DNA of 64,000 nucleotides from Hyperoodon ampullatus. Lineage: Eukaryota > Chordata > Mammalia > Artiodactyla > Ziphiidae. The notes beneath the pieces were generated by a model, which did no database searches, was not told the DNA's origin, and saw nothing but the letters and a program-made list of their open reading frames with translations. Both the position numbers and the translations under genes were made by a program. Where the stretch lies: contig OX457070.1 in assembly GCA_949752795.1 (NCBI GenBank), positions 26,684,588-26,748,587 on the forward strand, written 5' to 3'. Positions 1 through 15,880 of this stretch are shown piece by piece (within the stretch, counting starts at the first letter, position 1; each line of letters begins with the position of its first letter).

Positions 1-180
1 TGCCTGTATTTGTAAATAAAGTTTTATTGGAACATAGCCATCGTGATTTGTTTATGTATTGTCTGTGGCTGCTTTTGCACTACAACAGCAAAGTTGAATA
101 GTTGTTACAGAGAGCATATATCCCATAAAGCTGAATATATTTACTATCTGGCCATTTATAGAAAAGTCCTGCTGACAGCT
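1..180 (+). repeat. old interspersed repeat, possibly DNA-transposon derived
   Basis: Text TAAAGTTTTATTGGAACATAG … CTATCTGGCCATTTATAGAA recurs in related form at 37812-37985. It is a familiar mammalian repeat, but I cannot name the family with certainty. Confidence 0.65.
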
Positions 181-239
181 GCTCTGGATGTTGGCTGCTT
201 AGAATGAGGATTTTGTAGAGCAGAAACTCGTGTTGACCC

Positions 240-1832
240 ACAGTGGACATATGCATATGCCATCAGCAAGAAATAAATCTTTATTCACTGATATTTTGGG
301 GTTGTTTGTTATAATAGTATAATCCAACCCATCCTGACAGTCAGGCTCTTTATAGGAAAAATACTTCAGTCGCTCACAGAGGGAGAAACCTTATGGACAG
401 GAGTAGTGTGGAACAAACATGGATAGGAATGTTAGGGTACTGTTGTGAAAGTACGAGACTGTTAAGCTCAGGTGTTTAGATTTTATTTAGAATCCTCAAT
501 ATGGAATCAGGACTTAACGATTTTTTTTGAGGGACCGAAGAATAGTATGGTGGGAGCTTTATGGTAAAAAGTTTAATCTGTCAATAGTTATAGAAAGGCT
601 GGAGCATTCGTTGAGTCAGGAATTTGATCTCTGTAAAACAAAAGTCCCTGGAAACTGGACTGACAGTGGCTTAAATGGAGTTTTTTTTTTTTTTTTTTTT
701 TTTTTAAGAAGTTGCAGTGACTTAATTTCTTGTGCCATTAATGCTTAATAGCAACCTCAGATTTTTTGTAATTTGAGCTGTTTATACAAGTGAGGAAACA
801 TCATTGTAAAGGGAGTTGTGATAGTTGAGGGCCAGTTTTTTTATTTCCTTCTTTTTTTCTTTGATTTCCTCTTTTTTAGGTAAAGCAAACACATCAGACA
901 CTGCCATCAACTCAGTGAAATTTGGTGTCAGGTAGCCTAAGGCAGTTTAAAGTGGAAAAAACGGTCACTTTAGAATTAGGTCTTACTGCATCCCCTGTTA
1001 CTTCATCTGCTATGTATCTGCTGAAGGAAACCTTTGTCAGTTTGCCAAGTTACATGAATGCAGCTGAGAGTATATAGCAGTTCCTCAAGTTTAAAATATA
1101 ATATTTTAGGGTACTGAATCCTTCAGGTTTCCTAAAGCAGTTTCATCCTGCATATATGATGTTTTGAAGATACATAGAAGGAAAAGAAGAACAATAATAA
1201 CGAAAAATGCTGTAGAGAATTCCTGTATAATCAGGTTATTTTGTAAAGTGATGGACAAACTTGTTCTTCTAATCCTTTTTGGCTCTAGTGAAAGAATGTT
1301 CTTTTTTACTTGTTTTGATTTTACTGGCATAGGGGCCTTTAGAAATTTGGAAAATTCATTGCATTGCAGGCCTGTTTTGTTGTTTATTAAGCTGTTAATT
1401 ATTCCTTTTCTCTTGGAGTTTATATTTTAATAATACAACATCTCACATATAGACCATTTCTTTAAAAGAAATAAACAGTACAGAAATATTTTTTTGCCTT
1501 TTTATTGATTATGAAAATAATACATGTTTATATTGCTTGGGACTCTGGTTGCAAGTTATAGAAACTCTATGTGAATTAACTTTAGCAAAACAGTTTAATA
1601 TATTAGCTTACTGTGAGCAGGCATCTGCAGACACAGGGTGAAGCTGGTATTAGGTAAGACTGCAACATGGGACTCTTGTGTTTTTCTCTCGGCAATGTGT
1701 TCTACATTTTTATTAAATGTTTTCTGTGTAGTTGAAAAATGCATACAATGTGTTTATATAACGTGTATATTTATAAAGTTATGTATATTTTGTATTGGGG
1801 CAGCAAGTTATGTACATTTCATATATGTATAT
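240..1832. other. no gene seen
   Basis: AT-rich intronic sequence with a run of about 24 T at 680-705. Short frames here have no recognisable domains. Confidence 0.6.
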
Positions 1833-1849
1833 TATATATTCTTTTTTTA

Positions 1850-2192
1850 AAAAAGTTATTTATTTATCTTCGGCTGCGTTGGGTCTTCGTTGCTGCACGC
1901 GGGCTCTTTCTAGTTGTGGTGAGCGGGGGTACTCTTTGTTGCGGTGCACGGGCTTCTAATTGCAGTGGCATCTCTTGTTGCGGAGCACTGGCTCTAGGTG
2001 TGCGAACTTCAGTAGTTGTGGCACGCAGGCTCAGTAGTTGTGGCTCGCGGGCTCTAGAGCGGAGGCTCAGTAGTTGTGACACACGGGCTTATTTACTCTG
2101 CGGCATGTGGGATCTTCCCGGAGCAGGGCTTGAACCCGTGTCCTCTGCATTGGCAGGCAGATTCTTAACCACTGCGCCACCAGGGAAGTTCC
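1850..2192 (-). mobile_element. CHR-type SINE, long form
   Basis: Antisense copy ending CACCAGGGAAGTTC, the reverse of the tRNA-Glu-like head, with the long body rich in AGTAGTTGTGGC repeats. A perfect 17-bp TSD, TATATATTCTTTTTTTA, lies at 1833-1849 and 2193-2209. The open frames here are SINE shadows. Confidence 0.93.
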
Positions 2193-2264
2193 TATATATT
2201 CTTTTTTTATGGGCAGGTAGAGAAATAGATGAGTGTGGGATTCCGTGTCAGTATACTTATACTT

Positions 2265-2465
2265 TAATCATGGCTCTGTGACTTGGCAAATAATTTATCT
2301 TATCTGTGAGTCAGTTTCTTCGTATGTAAAATGAAAATAATACTGTTACTCTATATCACGGGATGGCTTTGAAATTAAGCAAGATAGTACATACAGAGTG
2401 TTTAGAACAGTCCTTTATAAGTAGTGAACATGGACTAAATGTTATTATAAATACTGTAATGTTTA
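2265..2465 (+). repeat. MIR SINE remnant
   Basis: CTCTGTGACTTGGCAAATAA, GTCAGTTTCTTCGTATGTAA and TGTTTAGAACAGTCC follow the MIR core order. Confidence 0.75.
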
Positions 2466-3284
2466 TATTATATTATTAATGTACACATGCACTATATATG
2501 TGTTAATATAAGGATAGATACATATGGATTTTGTATCTTGCTTTTTTCACTAATCTGTTTGTTTTCTTTATTATATTTTTGAACTTTAACACCTTTTAGA
2601 AAACTCACAAACCTAAAGGAAATAAACATTGGAGTTCATTGGTGATCTTAACTTTCCTCTGAAACATGGCATTTTTGGAAAACCTTTGCTTGAGCATGCT
2701 AGCCTTTAACCCAAAGATGTGATGTGTTCAGAAGGAATAGGAGATGACTAATACCCATGAATGCTTGTGTTGGTTAGTGAAATTTGTATATCCCTTTCCT
2801 GAATTGAAAAGATGACTTTTTGGTATAAACAGACTAAAGATCAACCAGGGACTCTTTATCAATATATAAAATGACAGTTTTTTCATTACTAGTATGAATC
2901 ATATTATGACTAGATTTTAAATCTGTTCTTATTATTGTGCTCTGCAGAATGATCGATTTGTTATTTGCACTACTTGTGTGGAATTTACTATTGCTGCCTG
3001 TTTATATTTTCAGATGTAGCCTGTTGCCCTCCTAAAGATTGCCAGTACTTATAAACTTTTCTTATGGGACTGAGTGGTGATATAATGAATGTGATTTTTT
3101 GAATTGTATAATGAAATATATCAACATTTGCAAGACCTGCAAAACCCAGCGAACCAGTATTTTTCAAATGAACAATACCTGATGTTACAAAATCATACAT
3201 GGGTAAAAGATTCATTCGAAGTGTAAGATAGACCAATGAATTTTAATCTAAAATTCATCAGGTTTTGAAGTTGTATCATAAATT

Positions 3285-3306
3285 TGTGTGTGTGTGTGTG
3301 TGTGTG

Positions 3307-3338
<32 letters not shown>
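3285..3338. repeat. (TG)n-(TA)n microsatellite
   Basis: TG units at 3285-3308, then TA units to 3338. Confidence 0.95.
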
Positions 3339-3343
<5 letters not shown>

Positions 3344-4315
3344 TTCTGAAAAGCCTTTAAAAATACTTTCTCCTTTTTCCAACTATATATGTGTAAGCCT
3401 GGGTTTTCTTTATATACTGTAACCAAAACCCCACATTTTAATAGATTTAATGTAGAAGTGGTTATAGAGTCCAGATGTCTTCTGCAGACATTAAAGATAT
3501 TTGCACAAATGCAAAAGACTCTTCCAACTATTTTTTATTTGTTTATTTCAGAATATAAAATTATTTTTCATACAATGTATTCTCTAACATGTAAATATTG
3601 GTTGTTAATATTAATGAATTAATATTTTCTAATCTTCAGTTTTAATTTCTAATACAGTAAATATTGATATATATAAATCAATGTAAACAAAAGTTCTTTA
3701 GGGTTCTTAATATTTAATAGTATAAAAATTAAAAATTGTGTTTAAAATGCTGGAGAGCTGATAGTTTGGATGAAGAGAAACTGAAGAAACATGACAGTTG
3801 AATGTAATACATGGTCCTGGGCCGTATACTCTACAGGAGGAAATGGAAACGCTCTAAAGAACATTTTTGGGAGAGTTGACAGGATTGGAATATGGACTAT
3901 GGATTAGATTATAATTGTATCAAGGTAAATTTCTTGAATTTGATAATTGTATTATAGTTAGGTAAGAGAGGAAATACACATTGTAGTTTTAAGGATATAA
4001 TACATGCAACATACTCTAAACATACACGTACATATATGTAGAAGAGAAAGTGTTAAATGTGGCAAAAACATTACAACTTGGTGAATTCTGCATAATGGCT
4101 AAATAGGAGTTCTCTATTATTTGTACAATGTGAAGTTATTTCAAAATAAAAATTAAAAAATTATGAAGTAATATAATGAATCTCTTAGAAGCAGATTTTA
4201 CAGATTAATTGGTGAGTGTCTTTTTGTGCTTGTGAATGACTGAGAGGTTTTGAGCAGTGGATAACTGGCTAAGTCCTTTGGAGTTTTCACCGCTTTTCAG
4301 AGGACACTCCTTGTG

Positions 4316-4334
4316 CTCTGCTGCCCCCTAGTGA
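4316..4334 (-). promoter_or_regulatory. CTCF-like motif
   Basis: TGCTGCCCCCTAGTGAC carries the reverse complement of the CTCF core (CACTAGGGGGCAG on the minus strand). Motif match only; occupancy is unknown. Confidence 0.4.
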
Positions 4335-5879
4335 CTTTTATGCTCATCAGCAGTTCATTCTGCAAGTACAAGTTGGGAATTTGGATCACTGTAGTCATCA
4401 TTTAAAAATAATTTAGTATCAAGTAAAATAATTGTTTTGGGGGGGTGGAGGAGGATACTACTGTGAAGATCTCATGATCTGTTTTGTCTTATAATTTTTA
4501 AAAAATTATATTTTTGTTCTTGTGGTTCCTTTGAATTGTATCCTCAGTCTCCCCTTCCCCCCACCCCGCCCTTTTTTGAAGATAGTATTTATTGGTTCCT
4601 GATCTGACAGAAACAGTAGAATTTCCTGTATTTTCTTTCCCTCTCTTTTCTGTGACCACAAATATTAGTCAATAATATTATCTTAGTGTTTTACTTTATA
4701 GTCTTAAAATGTTTAGAATTCTGCTAGCCCATAATCTCTCATTTACAATTTGAAAATTCCAAAGGCTCTGAAACCATTTGCTGTCAAAAGCTGTCTGAAT
4801 TCATTTGGCAACAAAACTTGATGTGAGTTGCTGTGAGATAGTGATAGTCTTATATTTACCACTTGTGTGAATATTCCTACATTTGCTGCAGAGTTACTAA
4901 TGTTACTAAACTAAACCCCAAGGGTTTTAGATTAGGGATTGTAGACTTGTACCTGATTTGCTTAGCTTTGACTCCCAGTTATGAGGTATGAAGCATCACC
5001 AGCTTATACTACTTTCTATCTTTTCTCTCTTCTTTTTATTAGTTGTATAATTTTTACATCCTATTGAAAAAATTTTTATTAGAGTATTTACAATGTTGTG
5101 TTATCACATACTATTTTTATATACCATATTTTGTCACTCTTAATCTGATCTTTTTGTCTTAGAGTTGCAGTTAAATATGTTCCCTTATTACTTCCAGTCT
5201 TTTTTGTTGAAGTTTCTCTTGTCATTTAGTTTGGTTGGAGTTTTTCTCTACCAGTTACCTTCAGAAGGACTTACATAAACAATAATTTTTGAGTTATTGT
5301 ATATTCAGAATGGCTGCTCTGTAGACTGTACATTCAAAGGACAGCTTCATTGAACTTAAAACTTTGACTCATACTTTGTTTCCCTGAGTATTGTCTTCTG
5401 GTGTTCAGTGTTGTAGAAAGGTCTGATGGCTGCTGGATTTTCTTTTCCTGATTATTGACTGTTTTTTTTTTTTTTTCTTTTGCTGTCTTTTGGTTCTTCT
5501 TTTTCTAATTTATAGGAATTACTCTAAGGATTACCACATGCATCTTTGACTCATTAAAGTATAATATAAATTAATTCTTTTATCACTTCCTTGACACTAC
5601 TAGGACCATATAACACTTCATTTTCATTTACCCTTTCCCATCTGTTAATCTATTGCTGTCATGAATTTTAATTTTACATGTCATTTAGTGCCTCCAAGAA
5701 ATTATTATTTTGTAGAGTCAGCTTTCATTTATGTTTACCCATTTTTGGTTTCCTACATTTCTGTGCTTTATTCTGAGATTACTTTTTTTGCATGAAGAAC
5801 TCTCTTTAGCATTTCTTTGAATGGAAGCCTAATACTGACACATTCTCTCATTTTTTTGCTTGTTTATATGAAAAGTGTC

Positions 5880-6540
5880 TTTATTTTACCTTAATTCTTT
5901 TGAAATTGTGGTAAAACATACATAACAAAATTTACCATTTTAACCACCTTTAACTGTACAGTTTAATGGCATTAAGTATATTCACATTATTGTGCAATCA
6001 TCACCATCATCCATCTTCAGAATTTTCGTAATGTTCCCAAACTGAAATTGTGTGCCCATTAAACAATAACTCCTCATTCTCCCCTTTCCCTTCTCCTGGC
6101 AGCCACTATTCTACTTCCTGTCTCTATAAATCTGACCCTTCTGAGTACTTCATATATGTGGAGTCATACAGTATTTGTCCTTTTGTGACTGGCTTATTTC
6201 ACTTAGGATAATGTCTTCAGGGTTTATCTATGTTGTAGCATGTGTCAGAATTTCCTTCTTTTTTAAGGCTGAATAATATTCCATTGTATGTGTACCACAT
6301 TTTGTTTATCCATTCATCCTTTGATGAACATTTGAATTGCTTCCTCCTTTTGGCTGTTGTGAATAATGCTGCTATGAACATAGATGTGTAAATATTTCTT
6401 TGAGTCCCTGATTTCACTTTTTTTGGGTATGTACCCAGAAGTAGAATTACTGGATTATACGGTAAATTATTTTTAATTTTTTGAGGAACTGCCAAACTGT
6501 TTTCCGTAGTGGATGTACCATTTTACATTGCCTGCCTTAA
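5880..6540 (-). mobile_element. LINE-1 3' end (older L1M type)
   Basis: The minus strand at 6217-6495 encodes L1 ORF2 C-terminal wording (MFIAALFTTAKR, DEWINKMWYTYNG), followed at 5880-6216 by an L1 3' UTR-like stretch. Divergent and 5'-truncated; no active protein. Confidence 0.85.
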
Positions 6541-6673
6541 TTTTTAAGGGACTTTTTTTTTTAAAACTAGTTTTAGGATTCTAGGCTGGCAGTTTATTTT
6601 TTTCAGCACTTTACTGTATAATTCAATTGTTGTTTGACATATATTTCCTGTTAAAAAGTTAGCTCTTAATCTT

Positions 6674-6739
6674 TTTTTTTTTAAAGATTTTTTTTTAATT
6701 TTGCTTTATAACAAATTTAATCAGTTATACATATACATA
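6674..6739 (-). mobile_element. 66-bp truncated LINE-1 insertion
   Basis: A T-rich run and then TTGCTTTATAACAAATTTAA with TCAGTTATACATATACATAT, matching the L1 3' UTR text at about 22213-22252. The 15-bp duplication TTAGCTCTTAATCTT flanks it at 6659-6673 and 6740-6754. Confidence 0.85.
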
Positions 6740-6754
6740 TTAGCTCTTAATCTT

Positions 6755-7269
6755 AATGTTGTTCCTTTAATATTTTTTACTATGTTTTTGTTTTTCTGCA
6801 GTATTGCTATGAGGTGCTTAGGTATAGTTTTCTTTGTATTTATCCTGTCGGGTTTGTAGAGCTTGAAACTGTGGATTGATGTCTTTCGTTAGTTTTAGGA
6901 AATAGTTGACTATGATGTTTTAAATATTGCCATTCCCCCATTATAGAAAGACCAGACCTCTTTCTGCAGAGTCACAAATTTAAAACTATTTTCCTAGTAA
7001 CACTAAGATATTGTTTTCTTCTTTTACTGACATTCTTGTAGGAGAATATAGTGCAGTACCCCAGAGGCTATATGATATGTGAAGACAGTCATTGTTTTAA
7101 TGGCTAATGTAATATATGCTTGTGTATTCTTATGTTTAAATTCTTATTCAGGTTTAATTTTTAATGTGATAAGTGTCAATAAATATAACCACATATACAA
7201 AAGTTCTTGGGGAGCTCCATATTTTTTAAGAGTATGAAAATATCCTTAAGCCAAACAGTTTGAGAACTG
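6755..7269 (-). mobile_element. degraded LINE sequence, probably L1M, antisense
   Basis: Pyrimidine-rich text typical of antisense old L1 surrounds the 66-bp insertion and probably continues beyond the retrocopies to about 13200. The family is not resolved. Confidence 0.45.
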
Positions 7270-7279
7270 CTGGTGTAGG

Positions 7280-7285
<6 letters not shown>

Positions 7286-7313
<28 letters not shown>

Positions 7314-7504
7314 TGGTATGCGGGCCTCTCACTGTTGTGGCCTCTCCCGTTGCGGAGCACAGGCTCCGGATGCGCAGGCTCAGCAGCCATGGCTCACGGG
7401 CCCAGCCGCTCCGCGGCATATGGGATCCTCCCAGACCGGGGCACGAACCCGTATCCCCTGCATCGGCAGGCGGACTCTCAACCACTGCGCCACCAGGGAG
7501 GCCC
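7286..7504 (-). mobile_element. CHR-type SINE, ~200-bp form
   Basis: Antisense copy with a poly(T) of about 30 (7282-7312), then the body GCGGGCCTCTCACTGTTGTG and the head ending CCACCAGGGAGGCCC. A 16-bp TSD, CTGGTGTAGGCATTTT, lies at 7270-7285 and 7505-7520. The long pure tail and exact TSD suggest a young insertion. Confidence 0.95.
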
Positions 7505-7578
7505 CTGGTGTAGGCATTTTGACTCTATCCCATATATTTCATATTTTTTATAGTCATCTGTATTTTATATATTTTTAT

Positions 7579-7595
7579 TTTCCTCTTTATGCTTT
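7579..7595. repeat. target-site duplication, 3' side of the GTF2E1 retrocopy
   Basis: TTTCCTCTTTATGCTTT, identical to 10753-10769. Read on the retrocopy's strand, the insertion joint is ATT|AAAG, close to the L1 endonuclease preference TT|AAAA. Confidence 0.85.
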
Positions 7596-10752
<3,157 letters not shown>

Positions 10753-10769
10753 TTTCCTCTTTATGCTTT
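10753..10769. repeat. target-site duplication, 5' side of the GTF2E1 retrocopy
   Basis: TTTCCTCTTTATGCTTT, a perfect 17-bp match to 7579-7595. It fixes the 5' end of the inserted cDNA at about 10752 and implies about 245 bp of 5' UTR upstream of the ATG, so the cDNA is close to full length. Confidence 0.85.
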
Positions 10770-10872
10770 AATCTGGATATTTTCTATTAATTTATCTTCA
10801 CTAATCTCCTCTTGCTGATAAACCATCTGTGGAGCTCTTAATTTTAAAAATTACATTTTCACTTCTGAATTT
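10770..10872 (-). other. old LINE-like spacer between the two retrocopies
   Basis: 103 bp of host sequence separating two independent TSDs. Its text continues into 12667 onward once the HNRNPA1 copy is removed. Confidence 0.6.
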
Positions 10873-10883
10873 TCTCAATTTTT
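10873..10883. repeat. target-site duplication, 3' side of the HNRNPA1 retrocopy
   Basis: TCTCAATTTTT, matched at 12656-12666. It merges with the poly(T) that represents the retrocopy's poly(A) tail. Confidence 0.8.
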
Positions 10884-10908
10884 TTTTTTTCAAGAGGGTA
10901 TTAAATTG

Positions 10909-10918
10909 TTTATTTATT
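10909..10918 (-). promoter_or_regulatory. polyadenylation signals of the HNRNPA1 retrocopy
   Basis: Two overlapping AATAAA hexamers on the minus strand (TTTATTTATT on +), 19-25 bp from the start of the tail. This is the expected spacing for a processed mRNA end. Confidence 0.75.
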
Positions 10919-11604
10919 ACACATGATAATGGATGATACACAAGCTTCATTCCCATCTATATCTGGTACCATAATCCAATTTAGATATATTGCATAGGAT
11001 ATGCCAACAATCATATATTAATAATCAAAAAACTCCATCACTTGGCTTGGGTGACCCTTTTCACAGTGAACTCCAGGTCACAACGCAGTAACTGTCAGTT
11101 CAACAACACCAAGGTTTCGGAAGACAGTAGCTTCTCCAGCACAGCAGGTTGTAAATAAATTTTGAATGGAACCTGGCATCACCCTGAAGGAACTCTAACT
11201 TCACACTGTTGGGGTAGTTTACCAAAATGGCTTCAGAGTAGACTAACTTTACACAGCACATTTAAAAAAAAGACACATTTATTCAGCGTCATGATCAGAC
11301 TATTACATTTAGCAATCAACAGCATGGGTGCAAAAAAAAAAAAATCTACATTAAAACCCTTTGTTGGAATGCTTTACACTTTCCACAGAACAGAAACTAA
11401 AATAACCTGTTATACAATTAGTCACAAATACAGTCCTCGAGTTTTGCCCATACACATGAGTATTGTCTAAAACATGTCTTCTTTGTAGCAGCTAGGCCCT
11501 GCCACCACTGTGCTTGGCTGAGTTCACAAATCTGTTGTAACCTGTAGCTTCCCTGTCACTTCTCTGGCTCTCCTCTCCTGCTAAGCTTTGTTTCCTGGCA
11601 GTAA

Positions 11605-12606
<1,002 letters not shown>

Positions 12607-12655
12607 TTACTCGGCGGCGTCCACGAGCAGAAAGGAGTAATCTACCGAACGTATC

Positions 12656-12666
12656 TCTCAATTTTT
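12656..12666. repeat. target-site duplication, 5' side of the HNRNPA1 retrocopy
   Basis: TCTCAATTTTT, an exact copy of 10873-10883. Removing the insertion rejoins a LINE-like stretch (…GAATTTTCTCAATTTTT|AAATAGC…). Confidence 0.8.
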
Positions 12667-13200
12667 AAATAGCATAGATTTCAAGGCTCTGGTGAATTTT
12701 CCATCTTTCTGTCTATTTTGTTCATCTTTTTCCTCTTATTTTTTCTTATATTAATCATAGACATTTCAAAGTCCTTTTCTCATAATTTCAATATCTGGAT
12801 CATCTGTGGATCTTGATTTTCAGTTACGTGGTCCTCTCCCTTGGCATGCTTGGTAATTTTGGACTGCATGGAGATAAAAAACTCTTGGAGGTTCTGGGTA
12901 ACCTTCTCTTATGGAAGAGAAGGTTAAACTCCCCCCAACCCCGTCTTTTTTGGTAGGGTGGATAGAGTGGCAGTGATCTGAATCCAGTCAGGGACAGAGC
13001 TATGGCTATCTCTGGTTCAGTACTGCCTTTTGCTATAGTCCTTCACATTTTCCAAACAGCCTTGGAGTGATGATTAGGGCCCCTTTCCTCAGGTGGACAC
13101 TGCATTCTAATCTTTACTCCATACCTCAAGACTACCTAAAACTGTTCTGCTTCTCAGAGGCTTTTTGCTTGTTGTCTTAGCCTCTTGCCCGCTGTAGGTT
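12667..13200 (-). mobile_element. degraded LINE sequence, antisense
   Basis: AT/pyrimidine-rich stretch (TCCATCTTTCTGTCTATTTTG and similar) of the kind seen in antisense L1M elements. It is the right-hand continuation of the retrocopy target. Confidence 0.4.
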
Positions 13201-14399
13201 AAGAATTCAGCGCATGTATTGAGGGAAAAACAGAAGAGTGTTGTGTTTTTTACCATTTTTCCTCTCTAGGATCTTTACCTCTTGTCTCTAATTTATGTCA
13301 CTTCAGTGCCACAAAACTGTCAAAAGCTGATTTCTCTACCTCTTCTGCTTGATTCCTATACTGGAAACTTAGCCTCTTGTGTGCAGACTTGGCAAATATC
13401 TTGGGAAAAAGTGACTAAAGAATGTTGGCACTCCCCTTCTCATTCTTCCCATGGTCTCCAGCATTTTGTTCCCTTAATTTCTGATCATCTTAGCAGCTCT
13501 GTAAGTCAACCAAGAAAGAACATCAAAAATAGGTATGCAGAAAGCCTGGATAGGTGTCAGTTCAGATTGGAGCAGGGGAAATGGGAGCATCAAGAGAGAG
13601 TTTTCCAGAAAAAGGGGGGGAGATACCAATAAGAAAGGAATGGTAATCTTAGTATACAACCTGGCTTAAAAGTGAAGAATATTTATATAGTTAAACTAAT
13701 ACAAATGTTTATTGGTTTTAAAGACAAAGTACTGGTAAACCATAAAAGACAATTATGATTCTGGAACAGAATATATATGTTATTAACCCAACCCAGTCAA
13801 TGTAAAATTCACTTCAGCAGTTGGAAGAAAGTGAGGAAAAGAAATGAAGAGAAAGCAAGGGAGAGCTAATGCCTCACTTTGCATAATTAGGGGGTCAAGG
13901 TAGTCATAGATAATGATGTAAGAAATAAAAGCATAAGTATATTATTAAGAAATAAAAGTACAATATTAAGCACAGTATATTAAATTACAAAAATAACCTT
14001 TAGAAAAACTAAAAGTGGTATAAGTATGTTGAGAGGAGAGGGAGGGGGAATGATATGGTATGATGAGGTAAATCTGCTCTGATTATAGCAGAAAGACAAT
14101 ATCTAAACTGATTAAAAAAAAGCAATATTATTATATGTTTTACAGATATGGGCTTACCTCCACAAAATTAAGACCAGAAACATTTTTAAAAGCTCCAAGT
14201 GGTTTTCTCTGGAATATTAAAATGGAAATCCAAGAAGCTTAAAGATCCTCAAGCAGGGTAAACACAAGCAACAAAACTACACCAAGGCACCACAAAAGGA
14301 ATCACAGCAATAGCTCAAAAGATGGGAAGGGGGAAATGGAAGTGTACTTAATTAATTAAAAAGAAAACAGGAAAAGAGGAAATCATTTACATTAATATA

Positions 14400-14635
14400 A
14401 TTACCTATTTGACTAGGTTTAAGTCTGTTATCTTGCTATTTATTATTCATTTGTCCCATCTGTTCTTTGTCCCTTTTTTCTCTTTTCTTACTCTCCTTAA
14501 CTAAATTAGATTAACTGAATATATTTTAGGATTCAATTTTCCCCCACTGTTGTCTTATTCAGTATACCTTTTGTCATATATATATTTTAGTGGTTGCTGT
14601 AGGGTTTACAATATGCATCTTTAACTTATTACATT
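14400..14635 (-). mobile_element. old LINE-1 fragment, antisense (left part)
   Basis: L1M-like wording that appears to resume after the LTR at about 15039. No coding capacity. Confidence 0.45.
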
Positions 14636-15038
14636 TGCTATTGCCTGAATGTTTTGTGTCCCTTCAAAATTCATATGTTGATACCTTACCACCACCACCC
14701 CCCACTCCCCCTGCCAGTGTGATGATATTAGGAGATGGGGCCTTTGGGAGTTAATTAATTCATGAGGAAGTCATGAGAGTGGAGCCCTCTTGAAAGGGAT
14801 TTGTGCCCTTGTAAGAAGAGACATGAGAGCTTGCTCTCTCTCTCTCTCTGTTCTCTGCACTGTGAGGATGCAGTGAGAAGATGACTGTCTGGTAAACCAG
14901 GAAGCTGGCCCTCACCAAACACTGGATATGCTGTGCTTTGATCTTGGACTTCTCAGCCTACTGAACTGTGAGAAATAAATTTTTATGAAGCAACTCAGTC
15001 TATGTAATTTGTTATAGCAGCCTGAACTGATTAAGACA
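14636..15038 (+). mobile_element. MLT1-type solo LTR (ERVL-MaLR)
   Basis: Begins TGCTATTGCCTGAATG and ends CTGAACTGATTAAGACA. Internal landmarks are GGAGATGGGGCCTTTGGGAG, a CTCTCT run and the LTR polyadenylation signal AATAAA near 14976. No internal retroviral region is attached. Confidence 0.85.
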
Positions 15039-15202
15039 ACAGTTTGCCTTCAAATGATATTATACCTATTCATATATAACATAAGATCCTTGTAACAGTA
15101 TACTTTTATTTCCCCCATTGACCTTTGAGTTATAGTTAGCATGTATTTTACTTCTACATATGTTATGAATTCCACAATTCATTGCTATTTTTATTATTAT
15201 TA

Positions 15203-15403
15203 TTTTTTTTGCGGTACGCGGGCCTCTCACTGTTGTGGCCTCTCCCGTTGCGGAGCACAGGCTTCGGACACGCAGGCTCAGTGGTCATGGCTCACGGGCC
15301 CAGCCGCTCCACGGCATGTGGGATCTTCCCGGACCGGGGCACGAACCCGTGTCCCCTGCATCGGCAGGCGGACTCCCAACCACTGCGCCACCAGGGAAGC
15401 CCC
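15203..15403 (-). mobile_element. CHR-type SINE, ~200-bp form
   Basis: Antisense copy with the body GCGGTACGCGGGCCTCTCAC and head ending CCACCAGGGAAGCCCC. The flanks are AT-rich (ATTATTATTATTTTT against ATTACTATTATTTTT), an imperfect TSD. It sits in old antisense LINE-1 sequence next to an MLT1 LTR. Confidence 0.93.
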
Positions 15404-15880
15404 CATTACTATTATTTTTGCTTTAAACTTTCAGTTATCTTTTAGATAAATTTAAAAAATGATAAAAATCTTTATATTTATCATTTCCTATGCTCTTTAT
15501 TCCCTTGTATATATCCATATTTTAACCTGATTTTATTTCTTTTCACCTAAGGAACTTACTTTAATGTTTCTTGTAGTGCAGGCATGCTGGAAACAACTTC
15601 TCTAAGATTTTGTCTGAAAAAAGAAAATCTTTGTTTGTCCTTAGGTTTTGGAGAATATGTTTGCTGGCTATAGAATTCTAGGTCTAAAATTTTTCCTTCA
15701 GCACTTTGGAGATATCTTTCCATTGTCTTCTTGCTTACATAATTTGGATGACAAATCTGCAGTCATTTTGTTTGTTTGTTTGTGTTTTTTTCCCTCCTCT
15801 GTATCCTTTTAAGTTTTTTTTTTTCCTCATTTTTTTTTTACTGGTTTTCAGCAACTCCAAGAAGCCTTTTCTGATTAATC
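15404..15880 (-). mobile_element. old LINE-1 fragment, antisense (right part)
   Basis: Text such as TTGCTGGCTATAGAATTCTA and TTCCTTCAGCACTTTGGAGA is typical of antisense L1M. Interrupted at 15203-15403 by a SINE. Confidence 0.6.

Larger units (their letters stand above)
2470..5039. other. no gene seen
   Basis: AT-rich intronic sequence with the TG/TA array and one CTCF-like motif. Nothing coding is recognised. Confidence 0.6.

Noticed and set aside
1739..2281. 180-codon open frame
   Set aside because: Most of it is the antisense long-form SINE at 1850-2192; no independent coding signal.
13282..13632. 116-codon frame
   Set aside because: No recognised family, low-information composition, intronic location; chance frame.
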